Below are positions 22,254-34,200 of a stretch of 64,000 nt of DNA, piece by piece. How positions within the stretch are numbered: the stretch's first letter is position 1; every line of letters starts with the position of its first letter. The stretch spans positions 1,791,759-1,855,758 of the forward strand of contig NW_006920869.1 of the NCBI RefSeq assembly GCF_000417875.1. Direction: 5' to 3'. Position numbers and translations under genes: made by a program. This DNA comes from Pseudozyma flocculosa PF-1. Its lineage: Eukaryota; Basidiomycota; Ustilaginomycetes; Ustilaginales; Ustilaginaceae. The notes under the pieces were generated by a model. It saw nothing but the letters and a program-made list of their open reading frames with translations. It did not search any database and had not been told where the DNA came from.

Positions 22254-25200
22254 ATGCCCTCGGAGCGCCGCACACCCTCGGAAAGCTCCAACCGGTCGGG
22301 ACACAGCTCCAGCTCCCGTAGGGAGCGCGCCAGCGACTCCATGGGCCCAGATGGCGGCGAGGCAGGCCGCAGGATCGCGGCAGAGGACGAGTACATCCGC
22401 CGCGAGCTCAGCGAGACCACCGCCTTCTGCAATGCCTTCTGGGGCTCCAACGATGCTGGCTACGAAGTCATACAGGCGCGCATGAAGGGCGCACAGCGCA
22501 CCTTGGAGGACCTGCGCGCCGTCTACAAGGAGCGCGCCGATATCGAGGCCGACTACTCGAAGCGACTGGCAAAGCTCTCCAAGCAGGCGCTCGGCAGAGA
22601 CGAGACCGGAGCGCTCCGCGCCGCCCTCGACACCGTGAGGGCCGAGCTCGACGCCACGTCGCGCACCCACCTCGACCTCGCCAACATGGTGCGCAAGGAC
22701 CTCGAGGGCAACGTCCACGACTTCCTCGGCCGCTCCCTCAACGCCCGCAAGGCGTCCCAGGCCAGCATCGACAAGCTGCACAAGAACAAGCAGACCCAGG
22801 AGCAGTACGTCCACAAGTCCCGCGAGAGGTACGAGCAGGACTGCATCAAAATCAACGGCTACACGGCGCAGAGCAGCCTGGTGCAGGGCAGGGACCTCGA
22901 CAAGGTGGCCTACAAGCTCGACAAGGCGCAGGCCACCGTGGCCCAGAACGACAAGGATTACCAGAACTTCGTGCGCGCCCTCAAGGACACCACCATCAAG
23001 TGGAATGCCGAATGGAAGGCCTATCTCGACCAGTGCCAGGACCTCGAGGAGGAGCGCATCGACTTCATCAAGTCCAACCTTTGGAATTATGCCAACGCCG
23101 TCTCGGCCGTGTGCGTCGCCGACGACGAGTCCTGCGAACGGGTCCGTGTCTCGCTCGAGACGGTCGAGACGCCTCGCGACATCCAGTTCTACATCCAGCA
23201 CTGCGGCACCGGCTCCCTCATCCCGGCACCGCCCGAGTACATCAACTATGCAAAGGGTCAGCCGCCGCCCGCGCGGCCCTCGTTCCACACGGCCAAGTTC
23301 CAGCGCAACACGACCCGGCCCGTTCAGCTGCCGATCTCGTCTCCCGCCCAAGCCCCAGCCCCAGCTCCAGCGCCCGCACCCGCGCCCGCGCCCGCACAGG
23401 CTCCAGCCCCAGCCCATGCGCCTGCTTCCGCGGCTGTAGAGCACACGATGCACAGCCTGTCTCCTTCGACCAAGCCGACTCCCGCCCCTCCCGCCGACGG
23501 CGATGCCAACGGCGGCTACGGCAGTCAGCCTGCTGCGGTGGTACACCAACAGAATGGTAATCAGAACGGCCATGCGCCTGGCTCACCATATCGGCCACCG
23601 CCGGGCTCTGTTGCTCTTCCCGGAATGAGCGCTGCTGGACATGGTCATCCCGCGCCTCCCTCGGAGGCGGGTGCGTCCGGCCCGGGAAAGAACTCAGAGA
23701 TGCGATCGTCGCCCTCGCACGAGAGGCGCATGTCAGCCCGCAACTTCCTCGCGCGAACGTCGTCGCTGTCGCAGTCGTCCCGCACTCAGCCGCCACCCAA
23801 GCCCCTGGGCGATGCCGCGCAGGCTCCAGTGGCAGGCGGCGCGTCGGCGCAGTCATCGAGCAAGCCCAGCATCCCGGCCAGCGAGTCTGCCGGCTCGGGT
23901 GTGGGCGACGACGAGGACCCGATCGCCAAGGCGCTCGCTAGCCTGAGAATGCGGCCTGGTGGAAGGAGTCCGGGCCCTCAGAGCCCTAACCCGCACGCCG
24001 CGAGGCATTCGGGCTCCTACCACCCTCCGCCGCCGCCGCAGCAGCAGCAGCAGCAACATCAGGCTGCTACGCCCCAGCCCGGCCAGCACTACAACGTCGG
24101 ACAGCCGCAGTACCAGCCTCAGCAGCCATCGCAGCCTCCGATCCAGCGCGCCCCGTCGCCCTCAGTGTCGCAGGGCTTCCCGCAGCGGGCCCGCTCGCCT
24201 TCGGCGGCCTTTATGCAGGCGCCGGCCCGCGCTGCATCGCCGCTCCCGGTCGAAGACGTTGTTGGCCAGTACGGCCAGTCGTTCCCCGGCGAGCGAAAGT
24301 CGCTGTCCAGGCAGAACTCGACCGCATCCCGCATGAGCATGCGACCCTCGCCTAGTGCTCCGCAGAGCCATCCCAAAAGCCCCGTTAAGGCCGAGCAAGG
24401 CTTTGCCGGCGTGGGCGCGCGTGGCCGGAGCCCGAGCCCCCAGCCCTATGCTCGTCAACAGCAGCAGCAGCAGCCGCAGCATCCAGCTGCCGAAGACCCT
24501 CGTCGCAAGACGACTGCTCCGCCGCCACGCAGCACCACGCCGCTTGGCATCTCGCTCGACGCCACCGGCTCAGTCACTCACGACCAGATGGCCGAAGAGT
24601 TCATCCGCCGTTCCGGCAGCGTGCCTCCGGTCCAGGCTCCTTCGAGCCAGATGCAGCAGCCCCAGAGGCCGCCATCGGCAGCGGGCGGCGGCGGCATCGC
24701 GCAGTCTGGCTACCACCAGTCGCAGCCCTCGATGCACCAGCAGCCATACGCTGGCGGCGTGCCGCCCCAGCGCGCGCCGTCGGTACAGGGACAGTACCCG
24801 CCGTACGCCGGCTCGGTCCCCTCGACGCACCAGTCGTACGCCTCGCAGTCGGTGCAGCCGCCAACGGTTCATCCATCGCAGCAGGGCTCCTACTATGGTC
24901 AGCCTGGTGCACCGCAGCATCACCAGGCCCCCACCGACCCTCGCACTTATGGCGGCGGTCATGCCAGTCCTGCGCCGTACGCGCAGCAGGCCCACGGACA
25001 CCATCCCGCCGCCAGCCAGAGCCTGCCGGCGCACCTCGCGCAGCCGCAGTACGGGGCCAACCCTCACGCCGGCATGGCGAGTCCGGCACCTTCGATGGTG
25101 CAGCCGCCCCACCAGCAGCAGCCATCTGCCTACTACGGCCAGCAGCCTCCCGTACAGCAGCAGCCGCAGCAGCCGCCACCGCCGCAGCAGCAGCAGGAGA

Positions 25201-25958
25201 CCCCTGCCGCCGCCTACATGCACCAATATCAGCAGCAGCATGGCCTTCCCGTCGGATCGCCGGCGCCCAGCGGGCACGTGCAGCAGCCGACCAATGCCAG
25301 CGTGTACCAGCAGCAACCGCCGCCACCGCAGCAGCAGCAGCAGTCGCAGCACCTGCAGCAGCAGTCGACGTGGAGCGTCGCGGGCGCCGGCAACATGAGG
25401 TCCCAGAGTCCTGCGCCCATGCAATTGCAGCAGCAGCCTCCCCACCAAGCGGCGCAGTACGCTCCTCCGGCGCAGCAGCAGCAACACCACCAGCAGCAGC
25501 CTCACCAGCAAGCCGTGCAGCCGGCACAGCTGCAGCAGCAGCCTCCTGCCGGACAGAGTGGAGGACCTGCCATGCCGGGCCAGCTGCAGGGGCAGCCGCA
25601 CCCGCCGACTGGACAGTTCAGCGACAGCGGGCGACCCATCCTCTTCTACGGTGAGTGCCGAATTGGATCTGCCTTCTCTGAGCTGGTACCCGCCGTGAGA
25701 GCATCTGGGCTGATGTGTCACTGACCCTCAAACCCCCCTCTCTCGTCCGCCGACCGACGGACCTGGCTGCGCGCAGTGAAAGCGCTGTACGACTACACGG
25801 CGACGATGGAGGAGGAGTTTTCCTTTACGGCGGGCGACATTATCGCAGTGACGCACACCGAGGCCGACGGGTGGTGGCAGGGCGAGCTGCTCGACGAGGC
25901 GAGACGGAGGCCGGGCGCCAACACGTTCCCGAGCAACTTTGTGCAGCTGCTCATGTAG
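22254..25958 (+). CDS. Cdc15/Imp2/Hof1-type F-BAR and SH3 cytokinesis protein
   Basis: A PCH-family membrane-bending scaffold that organises the contractile ring and septum at the division site. Exons 22254-25650 and 25777-25958 (126-bp intron, phase 1) give 1192 aa. Residues about 45-310 form an F-BAR domain: FCNAFWGSNDAGYEVIQARMKGAQRTL, an FCH block, then DIEADYSKRLAKLSKQ and further helices to IDFIKSNLWNYANAVS. The middle (about 340-1125) is disordered, with Pro/Ala repeats, many Gln runs and Ser-Pro sites suited to phosphorylation. Exon 2 encodes almost exactly one SH3 domain: ALYDYTATMEEEFSFTAGD with ADGWWQGEL and FPSNFVQLL. Orthology with Cdc15 rather than Bzz1 or Rgd1 is inferred from one F-BAR plus one C-terminal SH3 and no RhoGAP domain. 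Confidence 0.9.
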
Positions 25959-26351
25959 GCACGCGCCTCGCTTTCGGATCGCAATCCCGCGCGCGGGCGA
26001 TGATGGACGGACGACGCCCGCGGCGCTGAGGTGCGGGATGAATGGACATTATGATCGTTTGTTAGGATGGCGAGAGGCCGTGCGATCCATAGTCGCCGAT
26101 TCTTCTGTGCGACTTCGCGGTGCAGGAAGCGGTTCAGTGAGTCGGTGAGAAGGATGACGATGCATGTTGGGCCAGTCGGGCCCCGGGTTGGGTTGAAACC
26201 GGCAGGTGCTAGTGTACAAGGTCGACGACGAGTGCCGGCCACGGAGATGGAGTCGGGGGAGGTGAGGCGGGCGATGAAGAGCCGTCTTGACTGGAGATCG
26301 CGAGTGCGAGGGGCCAGCGAAGCCGTCGCCGGGCTCGAGGTGCAGAGGAGC
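25959..26351. other. Convergent spacer, F-BAR / MRP10
   Basis: 393 bp between two convergent stop codons; it must hold both 3' ends. No gene seen. Confidence 0.6.
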
Positions 26352-26713
26352 TCATAGGTGCTTGGAGAGACGGGCGAGGTGGTAGTTGACAGTGGGCTTC
26401 GACGTGACCCTTCTACCTTTCTGTATTCACCAGACGTCGAGCGGGGTAAAAGGGGGAGTCTTGGATGTTCAGCTACCGTGTGATTCGAGATTCCGCTTAC
26501 AAGGGACGGGAAAGCAAGGGAAGGAGGGGACGGGGACGAACTCACGTTGGAAGCCATGCAGACCTGCAATGCCTTTGCGCTTTCGCGGCACTGTCCGACG
26601 TTGGAAAGGTCGTTGGAAGACGCCCAGCACGCGAGCATGGTGGCAAACTCGGCGGCGCAGGGTGCGGCGGCGAGGTCCTTGGACGGTCGCACCTTGAGCT
26701 TGTTCAACTTCAT
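26352..26713 (-). CDS. MRP10: Mitochondrial ribosomal protein mS37 (MRP10), CHCH domain
   Basis: A small-subunit mitoribosomal protein imported by the Mia40 route. Two exons, 26546-26713 and 26352-26420 (125-bp intron, phase 0), encode 78 aa. The basic start MKLNKLKVRPSKDLAAA is followed by a twin CX9C motif: CAAEFATMLAC and CRESAKALQVC, each with exactly nine residues between cysteines. The second exon supplies PTVNYHLARLSKHL, matching the NYH-ARL ending of fungal Mrp10. It is divergent from SEC61 beta with 606 bp between starts. Confidence 0.9.
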
Positions 26714-27319
26714 CGTGCGCGCGGTGTCGGTATGACGGAGATCGTGGTGCCCGTGTACGATGGAGCGGAGCAGAATGTGCTGAGAGAGTCGCGCGTTGCT
26801 TACGACGAGGCAGAGGGTGCGGGTAGGTGGTGATTGTGGTTTGTCGAGAAAGGTGGGCTGGCGAGAAGGAGTCTCGAGTGCGAGAGTGTGGTGAGCCGGC
26901 GTGGACCCGGAAGACGGAATTGGACAAAATCCACACTCTCGGATCCGGAATCTGTTGCCCAGACGACTGGGCGGCGAGTTGGCCAGCGAGGCAGGCGGGC
27001 CGGCCAGCCTGGCCACGCCGAGTTTGCCTGCCTGCTGCAGCCGGAAGCGGAGAGCGGGGAGGCCAGCCTGGAACACGGCCAGGCCAGCGTGGGCCCGACC
27101 GAGCCAGCCAGCCACGCAGACGGCGAGGCCGCTGCCTGGCCTGGCCCCGCTGGCCTGCGCTGGCGTCGCTGCCCGCCCTGGCCCCGCCTGCTCCAAAGCT
27201 TCTCGACGCCTGGCCACCCTCACCCCGCACCACTACCACCACCGCCGCCATCAGCCTGACCATCTCTGTCGTTCCCGCACACCCTCATCTTTCGCTTCCG
27301 CACCGAACCTCTGCCCACC
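26714..27319. promoter_or_regulatory. Divergent promoter region MRP10 / SEC61 beta
   Basis: A 606-bp spacer between opposite start codons. Its middle (about 26980-27180) is densely packed with GGCCAG/CCAGCC words, similar to clusters in three other promoter spacers here. No TATA box seen. Confidence 0.6.
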
Positions 27320-28097
27320 ATGGTGAGCTTTCCCGTCCGCCAAGACCACCGCATCCGCTCGTTTGCATCCTCGGCGACAGGATAGCCGTTACTGAAACCC
27401 GCCGCTTCTTCCCTCTTCCCTCTTCCCTCTCCCCTCTCCGTCTCCCCTCTTCCCTCTCTACTCCTTGTGCACGAACCGCGCGCACCGCCGCTGCCAGTCT
27501 GACGCAACTTCCAGCGGGACACAGCCCAACCTCGCCGCTCTGGCCAGCAAGAACTCGTCCGTCGTCCGGTGCGTCTTGCCCACCCCGGAACCCAGCATCG
27601 AGCGACGAACATCTCGACTGACTCTTTGCATCCCTCCCGTCCGCACTTTCGATCCCTGGCTGCGCTTACGCTTACGCTTGGCCTGCAGACGACGGGCGAC
27701 GCAGCAGGCCGCCAACAAGCCCAACAGCACTCGTGCGGCGGGCGCTGGTGGAAGCTCGAGCACCATGATGCGCCTCTACACCGACGACAGCAAGGGCCTC
27801 AGCGTGTGAGTGCCCCTTCCGGCACCGTCCGAGCCGATGCCGGGACGACGTCTGCTTGCTCCTATCGCCACGAGCGTGCTCGGACGACTCTGGAGCGTTA
27901 CATGGCTGCCTCACTCGAATCTTTCTCGGCTCGCTCTGATGCTGACGGCCTCCTTCCGCTCTCCTTCTCTCCCCTCTCCTGATCCCGCGCCCCTCGCCAG
28001 TGACCCCGTGGTCGTCCTGGTTCTCTCGATTGCGTTCGTCTTCAGCGTGGTGCTGTTGCACATCATTGGCAAATTCATGCGCTGGTACGCAAAGTAG
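27320..28097 (+). CDS. SBH1: Sec61 beta subunit of the ER translocon (SBH1-like)
   Basis: The tail-anchored beta subunit of the Sec61 protein-conducting channel in the ER membrane. Four coding exons: 27320-27322, 27498-27568, 27689-27805 and 28001-28097 (introns 175, 120 and 195 bp) give 95 aa. The first coding exon is only the ATG, with the donor directly after it; exon 2 then starts SDATSSGTQPNL. The family core AAGAGGSSSTMMRLYTDDS and DPVVVLVLSIAFVFSVVLLH spans exons 3-4 and contains the single membrane anchor, ending KFMRWYAK. Frame continuity at all three junctions and the exact fit to Sec61 beta support the model. Intron 1 is rich in CTTCCC repeats. Confidence 0.92.
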
Positions 28098-29483
28098 GTT
28101 GGATCGTCAAGGAGCAAGCGAAAGGGACGCAGAGGCCGTCGTCCTGCAAGTCTTGGTCGCGAATCGGGCGACACCGGCGCCAGCGAGGACAAGGGGGCTC
28201 GATGAGACGAGGAAGAGTCCTCTCAAGTGCATCCACACCGACAAGCGCGCACGCCGACTACGTTGTACATATATCCGGGAGCCCAGACACGGGTGCGCCG
28301 CTGTCTTTGAATCGGACAGAGATGTCCTTGCTGCCAAGCGCATGGCCATGGGACGGGCGAGGACGAGATCAGGCAGTGCGGTGTCGGCGACTTGGTCTTT
28401 GTCGCACGAGCGGCTGCAGCAGTCAGTCTGTCGCCGGAGAAGGGGCGTGGTGCGGGGACTGGTTCGGCCGGGGGCCAGGCCGGCCGCGACCCAAGGTTAG
28501 TTGGGATGGTTAGTGTTTTCGATGCTGCGACTGGTCATTACGGTTCGCCACGACCATGCAGCGGGATGGGTGTGCCACGGAAGGGGATTCATAGGGCGCT
28601 CCGAGGAGGAGTGTGACAGCAGCGATGGGCGATGGCGGGAAGAGGATGAGCGTGTGGGGACCCCTCGTTGGGCTCAGCTCCGAGTGTCGACCTGTAGCTA
28701 CGCCTGTAGCAGGTGCGCGTGCCAGACTCTATCTGCGTGGCTCTCGGTCGGATCGGCCGGCCGGCTGGCTGGTCGCCCTTCTCTCTATCCTCTCTCTCGG
28801 CAGACCTGTGCCGAAATGCGGTACGGCCGGCAGGGCACGACGTAGAGTGATGATGCGATGAAAGTGAGTGAGCGGGGTGGCCATGTTGGGTGACCTTGAT
28901 CTATCTGTCCGGTGTCAGGGCGATGCGATGCGATGCGATGCCATGGGGGGGGAAGCAGCGAGGCGCGGCCGTCGTGGTAGTATGCCGAGAGCGGAGCGAG
29001 TGGGGAAGCCAGGGTCGCCGGCCAACGAGGTTTTGGCCCGTCAGGCAGCCAGCACCGTCGGTGGCCGTGGCCGCGACCGCGACAGAGGGAGCACCCTCGA
29101 CGTGGGGGAAGGCGCGGCCAGGCCAGGCGTGGGGGGGAAGCAGAGCGCTGCGCGGTGCAGTACGAGTGCGGGGATCAACCTGGAAGCTTGGGCCAACCCT
29201 GCCTGCCCGCCCTGCCTGCCTCGCTCTTTGCACCTCGTCAATCCACCGGCCCCCCCTCCATTCCCCCCGCCTTTCGATCCAAACAGCTACAAAAGCCATC
29301 AAGTTCAAGGGCCAACAAAGGTCCTCCTTCCCTGTCTCTCTCTCTCTCTGTCTCTCTCCTTTCTATCTCCTCCTTAGCCGCCACCTCACCCTGGACCCTG
29401 TGCAGTCTTCCTCGTCCCTCGATTCCACCACCGCCCCAAACCATCAAGCCCCCCGCACCTACACGCTGCCAAGCCCACCCACC
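28098..29483. other. 1.4-kb intergenic region upstream of the oxidoreductase
   Basis: No gene seen. It contains a GCGAT pentamer run near 28921, a GGCCAGGCC cluster near 29107 and a CT-rich tract at about 29334-29362 that probably lies in the 5' UTR of the next gene. Confidence 0.6.
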
Positions 29484-30888
29484 ATGCCAGAGACCGCCGG
29501 ACTCCCCACCGTCCTCGCCGTCGGCACGGGCGAGTACACGACGGGCTTCGTCGGCAACTCGGAGTCGCCCTCGGACAAGAAGCTCGGCGTCGTCGGCCTC
29601 GTCATGTTTGACCTACGCCGCCGCGGCCTCATCGCCCCAGACTTCAAGATGGTGGGCACCAACGGCGACAAGTTTGACGGCATCCGCGAGCACTTCAAGA
29701 AGAACATCGAGAGCCGCTACCGCGACATGGACACCACCTTTATCGGCTACCCGGCCAAGGGCAAGCGCGACCCGGACGCCTACAAGGAGGCGATTGACTC
29801 GCTCAAGCCGGGCGACGCCATCACCATCTTTACGCCCGACTCGACGCACCACGCCATCGCCATGTACGCCCTCGAGCGCAAGATCCACGTCCTCGTCACC
29901 AAGCCCGCCACCCAGACGCTGGCCCACCACATCGACCTCGTCGAGACGGCGCGGCGCAACGACGTCCTCTGCATGGTCGAGATGCACAAGCGCTTCGACC
30001 CGGCCTACGCCGACGGCCGCGAGCGCGCCCGCGCCGACCTCGGCGACATCCAGTTCTTCAGCAGCTACATGAGCCAGCCAAAGACGCAGCTCGACACGTT
30101 CAAGGCGTGGATCGGAAAGGAGAGCGACATCTCCTACTACCTCAACTCGCACCACATCGACATCGCACTCTGGATCGTCCAGAACCGCGCAGTGCCCCTC
30201 CGCGTCACGGCCTCGGCCTCCGAGGGCGTGGCGAGCGGCGAGCAGTTTGGATGCCAGCGCGGCACCGAGGACACCATCACCCTCCTCGTCGACTTTGGCA
30301 TCCTCGAGAGCGAAGGCAGCGACAAGCTCGCAGAGGGGAAGCGCGCCACGGGCGTCTTTACCGCCAGCTGGGCCGCACCCCTCGGCGCCGGCGTCCACAG
30401 CGAGCAGGGTTTCCGTGAGTCCGTCAACCCAGAGGACCCGCACCCGCCGCTGTCATCGTCTCGTTTCATCACTGACAGCCTCGACCCTCCCTCCCTCTCC
30501 ACCGCGCGCAGACTACGTCGGAACCAAGGGCGAGCTGCGAGTGAACCAGGCACGACGCGGTTACAACCTGGTCGTCGAGAACCCCGCCAACGGGGTGACG
30601 GGCGGCGTCTCGTCGGACATCAACCCCTTCTACAACCGGTACACGCCCGACGGTCTGGGCTACTTTGCAGGACAGCACGGCTACGGCTACATTTCCCTCG
30701 AGAATTTCGTGCGCGCCTGCACCGACATCAACCGCGGCCAGCGCACCGCCGAGGATTTCGAAAAGACGCTCCCCACCATCCGCGACACGATCCTCACCGC
30801 CGCCATCCTCGAGGCGGGCCGAAAGAGCCTCGACGAGAAGCGCACCGTCGCCATCCAGAGGGACGGCGAGCTCTGGAAGCTCGTTTAG
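29484..30888 (+). CDS. Gfo/Idh/MocA-family NAD(P)-dependent oxidoreductase
   Basis: Probably a cytosolic dehydrogenase acting on a sugar, inositol or related polyol; substrate unknown. Exons 29484-30414 and 30512-30888 (97-bp intron, phase 1) give 435 aa. The N-terminal Rossmann fold begins VLAVGTGEYTTGFVG. It continues with the family motif around VLVTKPATQTLAHHIDLVE, in which the Lys of the K-P motif is the usual catalytic lysine, then VEMHKRFDPAYADGRERAR. The substrate domain keeps SHHIDIALWIVQ, matching the H-x-x-D helix. The C-terminal part (YVGTKGELRVNQ, then NPFYNRYTPDGLG) is also family-like. Starting at MPETAG places the Rossmann strand close to the N-terminus as usual. Confidence 0.87.
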
Positions 30889-31218
30889 CGGACGTGGATC
30901 CCCGCCGCCTGACGACGTCGTTGTGATGATGAGAGAAGGTGCGAGACGGAATTCAACGAACCATAGACCATACCGTCGCCTGCCTGTCTGAGCTTCAGAT
31001 GGTTCGAGAGGGATGCGCGAGAGACGGGCGTCGAGAGATGGTGAAAAACAAATACAAGTCGAGGTCGAGGTCGAGTCGGTCCGCAGACGACGTAGCTGAG
31101 GGTACAAGAGATGATAAGAGACGGAGCGAGTTGGTCTGGGTCTGGATCTCGGTAGAGGACGTGGGGAGAAGCGGGTAAAAAAGAGCAGCGACGTTGGCGA
31201 CGTGCCCACGCCGAACAT
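30889..31218. other. Convergent spacer, oxidoreductase / SPC7
   Basis: 330 bp between convergent stop codons with no gene seen. Confidence 0.6.
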
Positions 31219-34200
31219 CTAGACGTCGAACGTCTCGACCGTCTCGAGACAGGCCCTACCCAAGCTGCCGATGGTCGGATCGGCAGCGAGGCAGTCTAGA
31301 ATCTGGGTCGACATGGCCAGGGCACTGCAGCAGGGCACATTCCGGGGCCAAGAGCGGGCCAAAACGGCGACGTATCAGCCAAGCCTGTCCACGGTCTTCT
31401 CAGTTGAATCCGGCGCGGAGAATGCGGGGGCAGAAACACTCACTCGGCAGGTCCATAGACGGTCTCGACGCGAACCTGGTCGGGCTCAAAAGTCGGCTGG
31501 TCCGAAGCGATGCAGGCGAGGTTCGACCGGGCTTGAATGACAATCTTGCTCCGCTGCCGCGGCAGCAGCACAGAGGCTCGCAGCGAGAGATGGCGCTCGT
31601 CGCCCGTGCTGCTCGCATCGCCGCCGGTTGCGACGAGTTGTAGCGGGAAGCGGCATCGGAGATGCTCGATTTCGGCCTGGAGGTGCCGGTGTCGGATCAG
31701 CGTCTTGAAGATGCGGCGCAGGATCTGGTGCGGCGACGGCGGAAGACAGAGGAAGGAGTGCAAGACGATGGATGTCAATCGACGTGGGTTCGCCACTGCT
31801 GGCAAGTCGAGCAGAATGGGACCGGGCCATCTGAACGTACCAGCACGGCATTTTGCGGCTTCTCCTTCTGAAACTCGGCACGAAGGATGCCGACCGCCGC
31901 TTGCCGGATGAGGTCGACCTCGCTGGCCGCACTGCCCTTTTCGCTGACCGACTGAAGCGAGACCGCCTCGACGGCACCTGCATTGACGAGGTCGAGCGTC
32001 AACGAGACGAGCAGCCATCCGTCCATCACGACCTCGATGGCGCTCCGCTCTTCGTCCTTCTTCTCCTTCGGAGCTACGCCGACGCGAGCGATGCGGACGA
32101 GGTGGAGCTTCTCGAGGTTGCGTATCTCGCCGAGGAGGCGCCGTGCCTCGCCGCGCGTGCACCCTTGGATCTGGTCGCAGACGGCGCGCGCCTTGGCGAT
32201 CATGTCGGACGCAGAGGCCATCTTCTCCTCGTTCTCGTGCAGCCGTTTCAGGACGCGCTGGTGCGACTGCGTCGTCTCGTCCAGCTTCGCGCGCATGCTT
32301 TCGAGCACCTCGCTGGAGGTGTGCGAGAGGAACAGGGGACGATGGAGCGGCTCGGTCAGCGATGGAGGCTAAGCATGAAGACGAGCACGGGCCTCACCAG
32401 CTGAGCCGTCGCTCGCACTCACTGTTGTTCCTCGATGCTGGCGTAGAGGCTCTTGAGCTCATCCTGGTCGCACTCCTCGATCTCCTTCTGCCTCCGCCGC
32501 GCGGCATTGAGCTCCCGTTGCAGCTCGAGGTGTCGCGTCCGAAGAGGCGGAAGCAGCTTCTGACCCAGCACCTCCCTCTTCTCCTCGACAATCTGCAGGT
32601 CGCACTGCAGCCGGCCGTGGTACGCCTGCAGCGTCTGGACCATCTCGGCGTCGAACTCCTTGTCCATCCTCCACCCGTAGTAGTCGCTGACCGCCAGCGC
32701 CCTCGCGGCCTGCTTCTGCAGCTTGAACTGCGCCTCCATCTCCTTTTTCTCTTCGTCGTTGGACAGGCCCATGATCTCGCGAACAAAGTCGGGCGGGTTC
32801 GAGTAGAAGGCCGCCTCCATCTCGACGAGGCGATCGCGTCCGTCCTCGACCTGCTCTTTTATCTCGCGGCAGGCGTCTCGCAGTGCCTCGAGCTGAGGCA
32901 CCGCTCCGCACGCGGCCTTGACCAGTCGGACCAGGCTGACGGGCGCCTTGGGCCCGGATGCTTCGCCGTCGGTCGAGCTGTCGCCATCGCGCGCGGGCAC
33001 CGGCCGACGCCGGCTGGCGCTCATATCCTCGTGGAACTGCACGCCGACGTGCGATAGGAACGCGTTGAGCGGCATGTGGAATGGCGCACCCTCGTCGTTG
33101 AAGCTGTAGCTCGACTCGCCCGCCTTGTTGTCCAGCTCATCGCCGTACACCTCGAGGTCTGAAACCTCGTCCATGTCCGACGGAGGGGCAGATGCGAACG
33201 ACTCGTCCTTGAAGCGGCTGTGGTCCGGAAGGACAGCGGCGACAATCGAGGATCGGGCCGCGCGAGCGTCCTTGCTCGTCCCGAAGGGTTGCGGGCGATA
33301 GAGCGAAGACGCTGTGGTCAGGTTGGATCCGAGCGACTTGCGGCCGGCCGTCATGGCAGCTCGTTTCGCCGCCTTGGTCTCGGGGGAGGGGCTGCGCTTG
33401 CGCGCCGACAGGCTCAGGCCAAGTGGCAGGGTGGACGTTGCCGGCTTCGTCGGCGTCGCAAGGCGGGTGCTGATCGAAGCGGTCGCAGGGGCTGCGGCGG
33501 CTTTTGGCGGACTCGCTTGGATACGACGAGCAGGAGATCGCACGTAGCTTGGCGACTCGACGCCTCCGATGAGGGACTGGCGGAAGCTGCTGATCGAGAC
33601 GTTGCTCAACGACGGTCTTCCGGGCGGCGGCACGGTGCCCCCGACGCGACGTGCGGGCGACCGAGCCAACGAGGGCGACTCGATACCGCCACGCAGCGAC
33701 TGCCGGAACTTGCTCGGCGAGGCGCCGGCCATCTTAGACGACGAATCGTTGTCAGTCGCAGTGGCAGGCTTTCGAGGCGACTGTGACGGCGTCCTGGCCA
33801 GGAGGCGAGAGCGGTCGTCTTGTGGCGGGAGGCTGGGGCTGTGCTTGGCAGGTGATGGCTGCGAAGTGATCTTGCCGATGGCCCGCGTCATCTGCATCGT
33901 CGACTGCATCGTGGCGTCTTGGTCCATCTCCATGCTCTCGCCGTCGTCGTCGTCGCTGGAAGAATCGCCGTCCTTTTGCTCGATGAAGCCAGTCATGGCG
34001 TGCGTCATCTCCATGGGCATGCTCACGTCCGCGCTGGCATCGACGGCGGCCAGGCGATCAGGCTCATCGTCGCTGTCGTCGTCGCCGAGGTTGTTGCGTC
34101 CGAGGGGAACGCTGTCGTCGCCTATCTGGGGAAGGTCTGCATCGTTGGCAGCCTCGGCACCCTTGGTCTTGATGACGGTGGTGACTGGTCTGGTCACGTC

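Noticed and set aside
22077..23573. Minus-strand open frame antisense to the F-BAR gene
   Set aside because: Shadow frame; the plus-strand F-BAR domain is unmistakable.
24570..25721. Minus-strand Leu/Arg-rich open frame over the Gln-rich part of the F-BAR gene
   Set aside because: Arises from CAG/CAA repeats read backwards as CTG/TTG.
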